Translations under genes and position numbers: made by a program
Part shown: one piece after another, positions 30,923 through 43,130 of the stretch
How positions within the stretch are numbered: the first letter of the stretch is position 1
Layout of the letters: each line of letters opens with the position of its first letter
Notes under the pieces: model-generated
What the model saw: only the letters and a program-made list of their open reading frames with translations
What the model was told of the DNA's origin: nothing
Databases searched by the model: none
Assembly: GCA_963978895.1 (NCBI GenBank)
Contig: OZ022240.1
Location: 13,345,807 to 13,409,806, forward strand
Source: Erpobdella octoculata
Taxonomy: Eukaryota > Annelida > Clitellata > Hirudinida > Erpobdellidae
DNA: 64,000 nt
Reading direction: 5' to 3'

Positions 30923-31568
30923 AGAAAAACAAATAACCAAATCCGTCATCGAATGTGCGGCACCGTTATGTCCGCCGATCCGTCGACGAACGCAGCCATG
31001 GATTTCGGATGAGTGTCTGGATTTGGTAGCTGAGCGGGAAAGAATCAAGCACGTCGATTTCGAACAATACCGGCGACTTAATCAAGAGGTAAGGCGGAAA
31101 ATAAAGATCGAGCGAGAGGCGTATTGGAACGATGTTGCAGCCGAAATGGAAGAAGCCGCATCACGACACGAATATCGAACATTGTATCAGATACTACAAC
31201 GTTTAGGCGGAAAAACGAAATCGGTCAACGATAACATCAGGAAAACGGATGGAAAGTTTGTTAGTTCGTCCTCCGATCGATTACAGAGGTGGCTGGAATT
31301 CTTCCACGAACTATACAACCACGATCCGCCTGCAGGACCAGCCGCGGACCCGCCACAAATCGATCAACCGCAGATCCCATTTCCCGTCGACGTACCAACA
31401 ATCGCTGAAGTGAAAGCGGCGTCAAATCGCTCAAGAACGGAACAATCATGCCGTGAGGAACAGGCCGGATTTCGACCAAATCGTGGATGCATCGATCAAA
31501 TCTTCGAACTACGCCAACTCGTAGAAGAGAGGGTTCGATGCGATCTTGAGGAAATGGCTTTTAGCTAG
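30879..31568 (+). pseudogene. LINE linker plus reverse-transcriptase fragment with internal deletion
   Basis: ISDECLDLVAERERIKHVDF to YQILQRLGGKTKSVNDN is the linker between endonuclease and RT. TIAEVKAASNRS is then joined to CREEQAGFRPNRGCIDQIF, which in intact relatives lies about 70-100 residues farther on. The RT fingers segment is therefore deleted. The frame stops shortly after, so the YADD-bearing palm is absent. Confidence 0.7.
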
Positions 31569-33475
31569 GCAGCCTAAGAACCAGACCAAAGAACTACAAG
31601 TTACAACCGTATAGTAACTTAATCAAATATTTTTTAATAGAAAAAATAAATTTTTTAGGTACAAAATAAATGTTTAACTTTATAAAAATTAACAAAATTT
31701 TTTTTCATAAAACTAGTTAACATTGAATTTTATATGTGTAGTCTCTAGTTCGATGCTCTTTTATGTCACAAACCACTTCGATAAATTGACAGCAGCCATT
31801 CAGATAACAGCAGCTTGTTCTATGAACATTCATTATTTATATTAATCGGCAACTTAACCGATAAAGAAATAGGGAAATTTTAAATTTAATATAGCATTTG
31901 GCAATTTCAAAACTTGTTTAATGTATTGTACAAGTATCTGCAGAAAACTGAAAAAAGTCGGAACAAAGCTTCTCGTTTAGGTCCAAAACTTTATTAATTA
32001 GATTTCTATTATTTTTTTTTGTTATTTCTAAGTTACTTGCTTATGTTTTAACAGATTTATTTTTAATTATTCTTTATTTGAAAGAAAACTTTGAAAATTC
32101 ACTATGCTCGTTTTTCGAACGGTGGTCGTATATACTACTGAAAACGACAACATGTTTAAAAGTCAATTTTTTTGTTCTCAACGCAAACAATTATAATACA
32201 AATTTTAGGTTATAAACAGAAAAGCTAAAAACATTTTTCTGACTTTATCAGTAACACAGTTCAATAAAATCCAAAAATTTAACATTCAATAAATCAGTCA
32301 AGCAGTTCATGATACTCGTTTCAGAACCGGAGTGTGTGGAAAGCACCAAAACAATTCCGATGAAGTCGTTTGCCGCACTTGGCCCATATGTACAGTGTTT
32401 TGCCACAATTTTCCAGCTTGTATCGACCTACTGTTTTCCCCTTTTCCAGATCGTGATCATGGCCAGTTGCTGAATCTTCCCTATCGTTTTGTTTCTTCAA
32501 CCGTGCATGAATTAATTTCATCGGTATAAAACAGCCTACATGGGGTTTTTCAAGCAAAGCACCATTGTGGTGTTTCAAACTCGTTATATACTGTTTTAAA
32601 AGTGGCTATTCAAATGACTCTTTTTGGTCCAAGTGCATTTCAATCGTTTTTGGCGTTTTTGTTGCCGCGGCATTGAACTGACCGTATTTGCGACCTACAT
32701 TTCTTCACCCAAAGAACCGACACAGTCTAATCCCATCTCATCATTAGTATAATAAACTTCTACCTTCCCGGATACATTACAATGAATAACATTTCCTTCT
32801 TCATTTGCTTATTCATCAGTCACGTGTTATGAAGTTATGATGCACCGGGCGGAAGAATGACAAGTATGTCAACCTCAATGCTATCATCATCATCAAGAAT
32901 TACTGAATTAGTTCTATAGCTTCTTTCAACGTGAAAAACGTTCTGTTTGATGCCTTTCATTTTTAAACTCTACAAACATTTCATTCGAAGAATGAAATTT
33001 GCAAAAAACACTATCACCGATTTAACCACTGCACAACTATAAGCTGAATAAACTAGTTTCGACTCGTTCGCATAAAGTACTCTATACGACCAAGGATCGG
33101 AAAACGAGCATGACTCATACATGTTCAGATTGTGGGTTAGTGTAAACACAATTAAATTTAATTAAAGTTGCTGTTTACTTTTGAGTACATTCTCTTTCGA
33201 TATTTCAAACTTTTGTTATGATAACTCTCATGAAATTAGCATAATAAATTTTTAAAGTAATATCGGTCGAAAACCTTGAAAATACTCATATTCTAACCCA
33301 GATTAAACTACTTAATACGAATAAAAAAATTATTTAAAAAATTTTGTACAGTGTATTGAAGCTTTCTTAATATAAAAAAAAACTTTTAACAGAAAAACAA
33401 TTACAGCTTAATTTTATGCAACGCCAAGAATAAGTGTGTTCGTAAAACGTACGATGGTCTAAAACGGGATAAGAT
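31569..33475. other. AT-rich DNA, dispersed repeat, no gene
   Basis: The part from 31793 to about 31920 (CAGATAACAGCAGCTTG and on, with TTAATCGGCAACTTAACCG) matches 36375-36560, so it belongs to the same repeat family as the C2H2-bearing element. The rest, including a minus-strand frame at 32321-32578, matches nothing I know. Confidence 0.5.
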
Positions 33476-34229
33476 CTTTAAAATCTACAGAGAAAAAAAG
33501 TATAAAATATTTAGATTAAATTTAAATGTACATCTATATATGAAAAAATCAAAACAAAGTAAGTTTCTTAGACTAAAAGTACATCTTTTTATAAAAAAAA
33601 AAAATAAAAAAAATGTAAACTATTTAAATTATGAGTACATCTACTTAAAAAATTCAAATCAAAGTATAAAATCTTTAGAATATATGTATATCTATAAAAT
33701 AAGTGAAAAAATGTCTAAAATCTTTAGAAAATATGCACATCTACTTAAAAAAAACAAAAGCAAAGTATAGGAATGTTCAAAATTCAGCAATGAAACCATT
33801 TCATTATTTGAATAAGTGTGATCAGAAGAAGGTCTTACAGAAATTATTTCAGCATTTCCTTCTAAATTTGTGTTGCTGTTTTTTCTAGGTTTTTCGTTGA
33901 TATGAAAGATCTCTGATTTTTAAGTTTTATTATTTGATAGACTAGGAAAAGAAAGTTTAGGAATATTTAAAACAGAATTTAATTCTGAGCAGATGTATAT
34001 ACAATCTTGAGATTTTAGGCTTTGATACATATAACACAGATTGTTGAGGTTGTTTTTGTTTTTTTTAGGTTACATGTACTCATAATTTAAAGTTTAAATT
34101 GTTATAACTTTTTTGTTATAAAAAGATGTACTTATAATCTAAGAATCTTAGACTTTGTGTTGGTTTTTTCATAGATAGATGTACATTTAGTCTAAATATT
34201 TTATATTTTTTTCTCTGTAGATTTTAAAG
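33476..34229. mobile_element. Deletion derivative of the C2H2-bearing element
   Basis: Ends CTTTAAAATCTACAG and CTGTAGATTTTAAAG are inverted and the pairing extends about 100 bp inward with GTACATCT-containing repeats. The middle (33820-33975) aligns with 37485-37700 of the C2H2 element but lacks two blocks of it. No coding capacity. Confidence 0.7.
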
Positions 34230-35013
34230 ATGTAATACTGTGTATAGAGCCCATATATACTTATGGTAGAGTCCATACCCAAAAAATAATTTAAAAAAAA
34301 GTTTATGAATATAATATCTTAAAAAGTTGAAAGTGACCCTTAAGCAGAGATTTTCTAGCAGCTTGGCAGTCAGTGCTTAACCCTTGCTTAGTGAAGTAGT
34401 TTTTTTAAATCCATCCACAGCTTCAAAATAATGCTTTGAAAAATTGGATTTTAATTTTATTTTGTAGTGGTTCTCACACTGAATCACTTTATACCATGTT
34501 GTTAAATTTCATTCTGTATTCTGTAGTTACCACTTGAAATTTTGTTATTCTATATTCAGTGTTAACTGTGACTAGTTTTAAACTAAACACATCTATAACC
34601 TGTTTAACACAGTAATAGTTATTTAAAATTTTACTTTGAAACAATCTCTGAATCGATTTAATAATTTTTCTAATTTCAAGGAAATTCTGATTCTGAGGAC
34701 ATAAACAATGAAGCACTGCTTTATATTTCCTTGTCATAATTTAAAAAATGCATATAAAAACAATATAACATTTATAAAACAACTTATACCACTCTCCTAA
34801 ATACCTGATATGTAAGCATGACAAATATGAGAAAATTTTAAATGACTAAAAAAATGAGAACCAAATAAAAAACATTGCACAATAAACAGTAAAGAACCAA
34901 AACAAAGTTATTACACTTGTACCATCAGCTGCTTCTGACTGATGTGCCTGTAATATTGTTTATCATTGATATCAACATTGTTATTTGAGCTTGATGATTT
35001 ATTGTCAATTTGC
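34230..35013. other. No gene recognised
   Basis: AT-rich DNA. A minus-strand frame at 34489-34737 has no recognisable motif. Confidence 0.45.
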
Positions 35014-35021
35014 ATCATAGG

Positions 35022-35730
35022 AAGAGGCGTGGATTCAGCAAAATGTTGAGGGGGCGAGATTTTTTAAATTTAACCCACAGAATCTTCATACAAAAATGAC
35101 CATCCGAATATACACTCGTATGTTGTATTTTTATGTAAAACATCATATTACATACTTTAAAAAACAGTTTAAAAAATTTAACCTTTATTTAATATTGAAT
35201 GCAGACAAAAAGCGTAATTATGAATGTATCAAGGGTATCGACGTTCCTTCATTTTTACAAAATTGTGTACTAAATCATCGAGACCAAATAGACTGAAAGT
35301 ACTAAAAGATTGGAAAATAATAGCAGATATTTAACTAACTAACTGGAAAGTATTTAACAAGTATGATAAATACTGTTTTCATCAACTAATCTGAATACTC
35401 AATCGTGTTTGGGCTAATAAAAATAATTTAAAATAAATGAGAAAAATCTTGGTTAGAAAGTTCAAGCAACCAGTTAGAATAAGAATATGCTAATTGTTCG
35501 TCAAGCTAGAACAGATACACAAAGCTAAAGTTCATAGGAGTTCGATCGGATGGACCAAAGGCATTAAAAGGTTGAAAAATATTAGAAGATATAATTAAAA
35601 AAAGTATGATAAATACTGTTTTTTATCAACTAATCTAAATACTCAATCATGAAAAAGCTAGAAAAAATATTTTTTCTATTTGATGGAAAAATCTTGAGGG
35701 GGGCCGTAGCCCCCTCAATCCACGCGTCTG
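35022..35730. mobile_element. hAT-type MITE, near-exact 8-bp TSD
   Basis: Target duplication ATCATAGG (35014-35021) against ATTATAGG (35731-35738). Ends AAGAGGCGTGGATT and AATCCACGCGTCTG are inverted, followed inward by GAGGGGGCG and GCCCCCTC. No transposase. Confidence 0.8.
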
Positions 35731-35738
35731 ATTATAGG

Positions 35739-36106
35739 CTTGTTATTGTTGATGCTTAGTTAGGTACTTTTGAAAGTGGTTCTGGGGAAAGCGTAGCAGC
35801 TGACATGGAAGACGATTTCGCACGTTGCTATTAATACTATTCATTTTTTTCGAAGGCGAAGCAATGAAAAACAAAAACCGAACTCACTCAAGAAAAATTT
35901 TGGCGGGTTTCGGTGAAGCTCAGTCTATATATATATATATAGCACACTCATTAGTATGCAAGTGCATGTGGAAGCGTTCACGTTCACGCCTAAAATTAGG
36001 TAAAGCTTATACTAAGCACGTGACTGGCATTTCCATTGACGACTAGTGCAGAATTAACATAGCCAGTGCTGTTCTATATATAGCACACTAATTAATATGC
36101 ATGTGG
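35739..36106. other. No gene recognised; local duplication
   Basis: TATATAGCACACT with GTGGAAGC occurs twice (35930-35970 and 36075-36110). Otherwise nothing. Confidence 0.5.
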
Positions 36107-36592
36107 AAGCATTCAAGGCGGTTTGTTTATTCGCTCGCGGGCCAAATGCGGCCAGCGAGGCTCTCTCATGCGGCCCGCGGAGACTTTTATATTTAAAAAA
36201 AAACTAAATTTGCATTAATTTTTTTAAACATTATATTTTCCAATTTATCTTAAACAAATCGTACAATTTAATTTTACTTTTATTTCATATTCTACTTCAC
36301 TTTTAGTTTATTGCCAGCCTGCGTACTCACAAGCACCTGCTGATCAGACTGAGATAAAATGGCAGCAGCCAATCAGATAACAGCAGCATGTTTTCTATGA
36401 ATATTCATTATTTATATTAATCGGCAACTTTACCGATATAAAGAAATGGGCAGATTTTAAATTTAAAAATGGGCCGATTTGGAAATTTAGCATTAATAAT
36501 AGTTAGAAAATGGGCCGATTTGAAAATTTGTTCTACTCAATTTACGGCTCTTTTTTTTACTGCAACATTTGGCAATATATTGTTTTATTTGC

Positions 36593-37490
36593 TTTAAAAT
36601 CTACAGAGGAAAAAGTATAAAATATTTAGATTAGATTAAATGTACATCTATCTAAGAAAAAGTCAAAACAAAGTCTAAGATTTGTAGACTATAAGTACAG
36701 CTTTTTATAACAGAAAAAGTTAAATAATTTCAAGAAAAAGTAAAAAAATATGTCTAAAACCTTTAGAAAATATGTACATCTACTTAAAAAAATTAAAACA
36801 TAGTATAAAATTTTTAGAAGATATGTACATCTATAAAAAAAGTCAAAACATATGTCTAAAATCTTTAGAAAATAAGTACATCATTAAAATCTACCGAGGA
36901 AAAAAGCATAAAATGTTTAGATTAAATGTACATCTATCAACAAAAAAGTCAAAACAAAGTCTAAAAAAATTTTATAACAGAAAAAGTTATAGAAATTTCA
37001 AACTCCTTAAATTATGAGTACAGAGTACATGTACCTAAAAAAACAACAAAATCAACATCTAATATTTGTCTTATATGTATCAAAGCCTAAAATCTTAAGA
37101 TTATATATACATCTACTCAGAAAACCTTTCAGAATATATGTACATCTAAAAAAACAAGTCTAAAATCCATAGAATATATGTACATCTATAAAAAAGTCAA
37201 AACATGTATAAAATTTTTAGGACATATGTATGTCTTCCGAAAAAAATAAAACAAGTCTAAAATTTTTAGAAACTATGTACATCTAGCTAAAAAGTAAAAA
37301 AAACAGGTATACAATTTTTAGAATATATGTACATCTACAAAAAAAGTCAAAACATGTCTAAAATTGTTATGTACATCTACTTAAAAAATCAAAGCAAAGT
37401 ATAAAATCTTTAGAATATGTGTACATCTACAACTAAAATCAAAAGATATGTCTGAAATTTTTAGAAAATATTTACATCTACTTAAGAAGG
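36593..37490. repeat. ~45-bp tandem array with GTACATCT units
   Basis: Roughly eighteen diverged copies of a unit like AAATCTTTAGAATATATGTACATCT with AAAAAAGTCAAAACA. The array begins with the same CTTTAAAATCTACAG that ends the derivative at 33476. Confidence 0.8.
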
Positions 37491-38307
37491 TCTTGCAGAA
37501 ATTAATTCAGAATTTCCGTCTAAATCTGCATATATAATTTCTTTTTCATCTCCTGATGGTTTTAAATATGATGTTTTGCTGTTTTCTCTTGGTTTTTTGG
37601 TTGATCTGAAAGGTCTCTGATGAATGATTTTTTTATTAGCAGGCTCTTTATTATTTGATAGACTAGGAAAAGATAGTTTAGGAATATTTAAAACAGATTT
37701 TGTTTTTTCTAAAATGTCAACAAGCATTTTTGAATGGTCATTGCTGACGAGCTGATATAAATCAGCATTAAGACGATACACATGTAACAAAGTATCTGCC
37801 ATATCCACGTGAACATTATTTTTATTCACTCTTTCAAGTAATATATGAGCTTCATTGTCAGTATTTTGTAGATTTCATCAATTCAACTTGAATGTATAGT
37901 TTGTAAGATCTATAATAATGTTTTTTTTTTAAAAACAATTAAACCTTGACATGAGCTAAACGTTAAAACAGTTTTAGGCAAGCCTCTTCTTCGACATTGA
38001 AGATTATTATTATCAGCTGGCAATTCATTACCAGGATGAACATTTTTAATATGGTTACTAAGATTGCATTTAGCTGTGTATATATTAGTGCAATACATAC
38101 AATTGAACCTTTTTATTTCTACCTAGTCTGGGTCCGATATGGACATGCATTCATATTTTCTTTTGCGTCCCTTAGGTAAGGTAGGGAGGGGAAGACATTG
38201 CCAGGGTGAGTTTTTTTAACATGATCCCTTAGTGTTTTATTAGCACTATAATTCTTATCACAATAATCACATTTAAATGTGTTAATTTTGTTGTGATACT
38301 TGAACAA
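37482..38307 (-). pseudogene. C2H2 zinc-finger protein of a transposon, broken
   Basis: From 38307 the frame encodes FKCDYCDKNYSANKTLRDHV with KKTHPGN, a C2H2 finger. After a frame break a second finger-like segment (38098-37910) reads YTAKCNLSNHIKNVHPGN; its first cysteine pair is degraded. The final block (37829-37482, 115 codons) contains NNVHVDMADTLLHVYRLNAD and a Lys/Ser-rich C-terminus that I do not recognise. Both fingers share the linker HPGN-E/V-P. The position inside a repeat with a known deletion derivative marks it as element-encoded, not a host gene. Confidence 0.6.
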
Positions 38308-38872
38308 TAGAATTGATATGATAGAAACACAAAAAAACCGCCACGATACTGCACATAAACAAGATGAATAATGAATATTGCTGTTATCTGATTGGCTGCT
38401 GCCATTTTATCTCAGTCTGGTGAGCAGGTGCTTGTGCGTACTCGAGCTAAACGGTATCTTGCAAATAATTTCGATATTTTTTTTATTTTATAGAGATTCT
38501 TTTTCGATCAATAATTAGTATTTTTTTTCTTTTCTATTGGCATAAAATTTATAAACATTTTTTTGGAAAAATACACGAAAATAATTTATTACGCTTTTCT
38601 CCAGAATTACCATTGTTTTGTACTGTCATATATAATCCCTGTTCACATCGACAAAAAAAACCCAACCCGACAACACCGAACAAAAGAAATCAGATCAAAT
38701 CGGTCGGTGTGAAATCGTCAAGCACAAACCCAACGCGACAAGCACGTTGAAGTCGCGTGTATCTTACATTTACATTTCTTATATTGACCTCTAGTGTGTA
38801 GTCTGTCCCCAAACTGCTGTTGACAGTTAGTGCGGCCCTCCGGCCAAAAAGTTTGGAGACCCCTGAGCTAGA

Positions 38873-40130
38873 CTAAAGGATGCTGGAAATGCGCGCCTTT
38901 TCCATTTCTTTGTACCTGCTTCGCTCTGCATCCTTCGTTTGAAGACGTGTTATCTTCGAATCTGCATCATGCGGAAAGTATATCTTTATGTTAAATTTAA
39001 TCAAATAATAAAGTTTTGAATTTTTTTAGCATATTTTTAAACTAAATAAGCAGTGTAATTCAAGTAATTCTGAAAGTGTAAATAAGGTTATTGCTGGTTG
39101 ATGATTATACTGAACTGTCTGTGGTTGTAATTTGCAGATAAAAACAAGAAGCCAGCTGAAAAAAACTGTCTAAGAGACAACACTGCTCCTGATCCTATAA
39201 AAAGTAAAGTTTCCCCTGGTTTTTCAAACTCTACATCTGGTGCTGCTGGAAACTAATCAAAAGTACCCAATCCTGTCAGAATTTCAGTGAGAAGTGACTG
39301 AGACATTGAAAGATAAATCCAAAGATTCTAATTCTAACAGCTGAGACAATTGTATTGTTTTTTAGTTTTTGCAATATAAAAAAAATTGTTCGACTGCATA
39401 GGTTGTTCGGAGGTTGATTCTTTTTTGTTTGTTCAAGTGGTTTCTAACCTGATTGTTGTCAATCATTATGGAAATTAATTAGCATCAAAGTAACATCAGC
39501 AATGCTCTGTAGGGCAAACAGCTGTAATGACGTCATGGTGTCAGCCATTGAGATAAAATCACTTGCGATGGATCTTGAAGATAAATTATTCAATGCATGC
39601 AAAGGAGTGAATTCCAAATAGAGAACAAATTCAAAGCAATCATCACTCAAATTATAGACTCTTCAAATAAAGTAAAAATAAATTTTTGTTTGACATTAAA
39701 AATTTTCATCAGTAAATAGAAAAATCTCAATATTTGGTTTTTATGGGTTTTTCAAACGACTTTTGTTTGGCGAGTTGCAACCTAATCAGTTAGTGAAGAT
39801 ACCGAATAAGATATAGCATCCAAGCAGTTTGCCGTGTGGCACGAAGATTCTTTGTCTCTTTTAAATATTATTTATGATTCTTGTAGTTACAAATGTGATT
39901 TTTATTTATATATGTACGTTTTTAAAGTATCTGGCGACTCAATATATTTTTTTTATTTAATGATTGCATGAGCTATGATTTAAAATATTGTTTGTTTTTT
40001 TTAATTTTAATTAGTCACAATTCAATTGTTACATTGCATCCAAAAAAAACTTTGTGGCCCACTTTTTGGTATGTCTTATATGTAAATATATATGTAAATT
40101 ATGCTTTGATTTTTTCTATAGTTAACCATA
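38873..40130. other. No gene recognised
   Basis: AT-rich DNA. Around 39140-39260 a plus-strand frame (DKNKKPAEKNCLRDN) looks weakly coding but has no family signature. Confidence 0.4.
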
Positions 40131-40133
40131 CAA

Positions 40134-40442
40134 TTGATAGCCGTTCCTTCTTTTTTAATTTCAGAGAAAAACATCGATGACTTCGTCTCTGTCAAAAGCA
40201 AGTTCCTATTTAATCGACTCAAAATTGATGACAGTTTTCTGAAGAAGAACACTTCTTTATGGTCAAATGATGATTCGTTCCAACATTCTAAAAGGAAGCT
40301 ATTGACACTGAGAGCAGTTAATGATACGGCAGAAAGAGCGGTTAAATTAATGCAAGACTTTTATGGTTTAATCACTGTTAAAGAGGAGCAAAAGCAATTT
40401 TTATTTCAAAAAACTGTCATCAATTTTGAGTCGATTAAATAG
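40134..40442 (+). pseudogene. C-terminal fragment of the hAT-like transposase family
   Basis: KRKLLTLRAVNDTAERAVKL with MQDFYGLITVKEEQKQFLF corresponds closely to NDHAERGVALIQEYSGILTH of the gene at 12031-14906. It is the last ~100 residues of that family. No N-terminal part lies upstream; the related N-terminal piece is downstream at 41044, inside a separate element. Confidence 0.65.
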
Positions 40443-40594
40443 GAACTATCACTATTTTTTTAAAATTACCGATATGTTTAAAATTTATTTTATCAAAGAT
40501 GAAGAACTGTCTTTTAAAACACATCAAATTACTTTACGCTGAAAATATCTTGGGTATATATTGATAAAGGTTGTTGAGGAGTCGCTTCAAAATT

Positions 40595-40760
40595 TGATGA
40601 ATAGTCCTCTTGATGAATAGACTTTAGATGGACAGTCCTTAAGATGAACCGTCCTCTTGATGAATAGTCCTTTGATGAATAGTCTCTTGATGAATAGTCT
40701 CTTGATGAATAGTCCTTGATGAACAGTCCCTTGATGAATCATCCTTTGATGAAAAGTCCG
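40595..40760. repeat. ~16-bp minisatellite
   Basis: About ten copies of TTGATGAATAGTCCTC and variants. Confidence 0.9.
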
Positions 40761-40785
40761 CATACCGAGGCGATAGCATGGGCAG

Positions 40786-41959
40786 TAGGGTTATGACATT
40801 TTCAATTTTTTTTATTTACACATGGCCCTAGCCCTATATGATGAGCAATAGTGTCAATATGAGATATATAGCACTTTTTTGCTTTTTTTTTACAAAAACA
40901 TCACCCAGGAAACAGATTGAAATATTTTGTTAGGAGTACAGCACTATAAAATGATCAAATTTTAGTTCTTTGGAAAATATCAACTCATTGTAATTATTTG
41001 CTCTTTTGTATATTATTCCACTACAGAAACTGCAATTCATCTAGTGAAACAGACTAATTTAAGTTCCTCTAAATCCGCAAAAGTTTTTGAACAACTATCT
41101 GATCAAGTTATTGACATTCCTACACCAACTCAATCTGCAATATATAAAGCGTCTGTTAGAGAATCACAGAAAATGCAGCAGAATTTTGAGGAAACTTTTA
41201 AAAATGAAAATTGGGCTCGGCACTTTGATGGCAAGAAAATTAATAAGCAAGAAATGCAAGTTATTGTATTGAAAAATCTGCACCGTGAAGTTCGCCTGGC
41301 AGCACTAACTCTTAGCGATGGAAAGGCATTTACAATATTTAATGGAATAACTGAGGTGTTAAACCAATACCATTTGTGGGAAAGCATTAAAGTTATTATC
41401 TGTGATACCACAAGTGTTAATACTGGAGTAAAAAATGGAGTTGTTGTACATACCTAACAGAAATTTGAAGAAAGAGACCTTCCTAAACCTCAGTATATAG
41501 GATGTCAGCATCATGTATTGGATTTAGTCCTAAAGCATTCAATTGATGAAACACAAGAAAGCTCAAACAATTTTCAGGAAACATTGGAAAAGAGACAATA
41601 CAGAAATCCAAACCCAGAGAAGTAACATTTGTGCCGAAAGAGCCATTAAAATAATGCAAGAAATAAAGTGTAAAAGTGCTGAAAAAATCAATTTGAAGTT
41701 TATTCTATCAAACAAATGATTACATTGTATTATATTATTCAATTACTAATTCTGAATTGTGTTTTACATTATATTATAATTTTAAATAAAAATTTGTCAA
41801 AATTTTACTATATCGCAATATATCAAAAACAGTTTTTTCAGGTCCTGGGTGAGGTTTTTGAAATGAAATCACAAATGAATGTTTATTTTTGTGTTTTTAT
41901 AACAAAACTCACCTTGCAGGAATATGGCCATATGAGGTTACAAAAATGTCATAACCCTA
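40786..41959 (+). mobile_element. hAT-like transposon, internally deleted, exact 8-bp TSD
   Basis: Target duplication ATGGGCAG at 40778-40785 and 41960-41967. Ends TAGGGTTATGACATTTT and AAAATGTCATAACCCTA are perfect inverted repeats. It carries a reduced transposase (41044-41715) of the same family as 12031-14906, which gives that family its TSD length. Confidence 0.92.
41044..41715 (+). pseudogene. Reduced hAT-like transposase
   Basis: NENWARHFDGKKINKQEMQV, then IKVIICDTTSVNTGVKNG (catalytic Asp region) and, beyond a TAA at 41455, PQYIGCQHHVLDLVLKHS with the C-x-x-H signature. A deletion then brings in the C-terminal block (NICAERAIKIMQEIKCK in another frame). The large middle of the transposase and the last catalytic residue are missing. 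Confidence 0.7.
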
Positions 41960-42457
41960 ATGGGCAGCCTTATTATAGGCATTGGAGCCTTTTTTAATGT
42001 CATTTTTGCGTTCTTCAACAACAAAACAGTTTTCGATTGTTGCCTGGTTTTTCAAATATGAAAAGGGTCGTTTAATAGACTTACTTAGTGTTTTTGATTT
42101 CATAGCTTCTTTTTCCTCTAAATACTCTGCGTATTCTATTTAATGCTTCCTTTTTGATTTCATAGCTTCTTTTTCCTCTAAATACTCTGCGTATTCTATT
42201 TAATGCTTCCTCAAGTGAGACACTAAATTTGTCACATTCTTACCCTTCAAAATTACAGAACAAATATTGCACTAACTATCTGCTCCAACTCCTGTAAACC
42301 TTTTATGTACCGAGTTAGTATAGGTCTTGTTTTGTTAAATCTAGCTTTTTTCGTTGGAGGTCCTAAAGCAGATTCCGACTCATTTTGTTGAATAAACGAT
42401 ACTTCTTCCTCGATAGATTCGTCGATGAGAATGTTATTACTAACACTATCTTCCATT
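41960..42457 (-). pseudogene. BED-finger hAT transposase N-terminus, split by a transposon
   Basis: From the ATG at 42457 (MEDSVSNN) the minus strand encodes an acidic leader, then in another frame CNICSVILKGKNVTNLVSHL with RKH, a BED-type zinc finger (CxxC...HxxxH). A 60-bp tandem duplication follows, then IKRPFSYLKNQATIENCFVV. The frame runs to AYNKAAH at the 8-bp target site and resumes beyond the inserted element (40777 downward) with AIASVCG, a position at which relatives read NKA-x-x-IA. Decayed. Confidence 0.65.
42092..42211. repeat. 60-bp tandem duplication
   Basis: TTTTTGATTTCATAGCTTCT and the following 40 bases occur twice in tandem within the BED transposase relic. Confidence 0.95.
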
Positions 42458-42639
42458 TTGGTAATTCTAAAAACTTGAAAATCTTCGAAAAACAACGCAA
42501 GCAACACAACACGAAACAAAAAGAAAGAACTATTCCTAACTTTGACCGAAGTTATCGTCCGTGCCATAGAATCAAAACATTGAACCGCAAACATAAAAAT
42601 AATATAAAAAATGATAAAAATATTCATTCTAAAAGATTC

Positions 42640-42745
42640 AGTTATATTCAGTTTTTTCAATAGATTCAGTTTTAGTTAAAATTTTTAAAAAAGATTCAGT
42701 TAACGGAATGTTTCAGTTTTAGATTCAGTAACTGTAACAATCCTA
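42640..42745. repeat. TTCAGTTACAG-type transposon end
   Basis: AGATTCAGTTTTAGTTA and AGATTCAGTAACTGTAACAA iterations, the same style as the MITE at 901-1660. Probably the 5' terminus of the BED-hAT, truncated by the gypsy insertion next to it. Confidence 0.5.
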
Positions 42746-42928
42746 ATTCAACCATAGATAACATTTCTATGTTATCCATTCAACTACAGATAACATATCT
42801 TTGTTATTTATGATCTTTGTCAGCTTTTAAGAAACTTCAAAGACTGTCTATTTTTGTTAAACCATTACAATAAAACTTGTGTTAGCTTAAAGCAATTATC
42901 TACATTTGTGTTCGTTTCTAACAACACA
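42746..42928 (+). repeat. 5' LTR of the gypsy element
   Basis: From ATTCAACCATAG to TAACAACACA. Compared with the 3' LTR it differs at scattered bases (AACATATC versus ACCATATT, for example). Confidence 0.85.
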
Positions 42929-43130
42929 AACTTGGCGGCGAGGTACGGATCAAAGAAAAGGATACTCTGCAGAAAATCTTTTATAAATTCTTCAAGATTC
43001 AGGTTAGATAATTGTTTTTTAAGTTGTTAGAGCTAATAAGAAGTTAATTCACAATTTCTGAGTTTGTCTCTTAATCCACAAGAACAAAAATTTTTTTATT
43101 CTCGACACTAGCATTAGATTGTAATCAAGA

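Larger units (their letters stand above)
29690..31568 (+). mobile_element. APE-type non-LTR retrotransposon (LINE), internally deleted
   Basis: A GC-richer block of about 1.9 kb with a 5' leader (29690-29960), an apurinic-endonuclease domain and the N- and C-edges of a reverse transcriptase. I place it near the CR1/RTE groups but cannot fix the clade. No 3' tail is seen: the frame ends at a TAG at 31566-31568 and the flank is AT-rich unrelated DNA. Confidence 0.8.
36107..38872 (-). mobile_element. Transposon with C2H2 gene and hAT-like ends
   Basis: The left side starts with GCTCGCGGGCCAAATGCGGCC and the right side ends GTTTGGAGACCCCTG, the usual style of hAT ends. Farther in, 36310-36400 (GCACCTGCTGATCAGACTGA and on) is the reverse complement of 38345-38445. 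Between these lie a 45-bp tandem array and a broken zinc-finger gene on the minus strand. I could not read an 8-bp target duplication, and the two nests may come from different elements. Confidence 0.5.

Noticed and set aside
32321..32578. 85-aa minus-strand ORF as a gene
   Set aside because: No recognisable family, and it lies next to dispersed repeat sequence; coding evidence is too weak.
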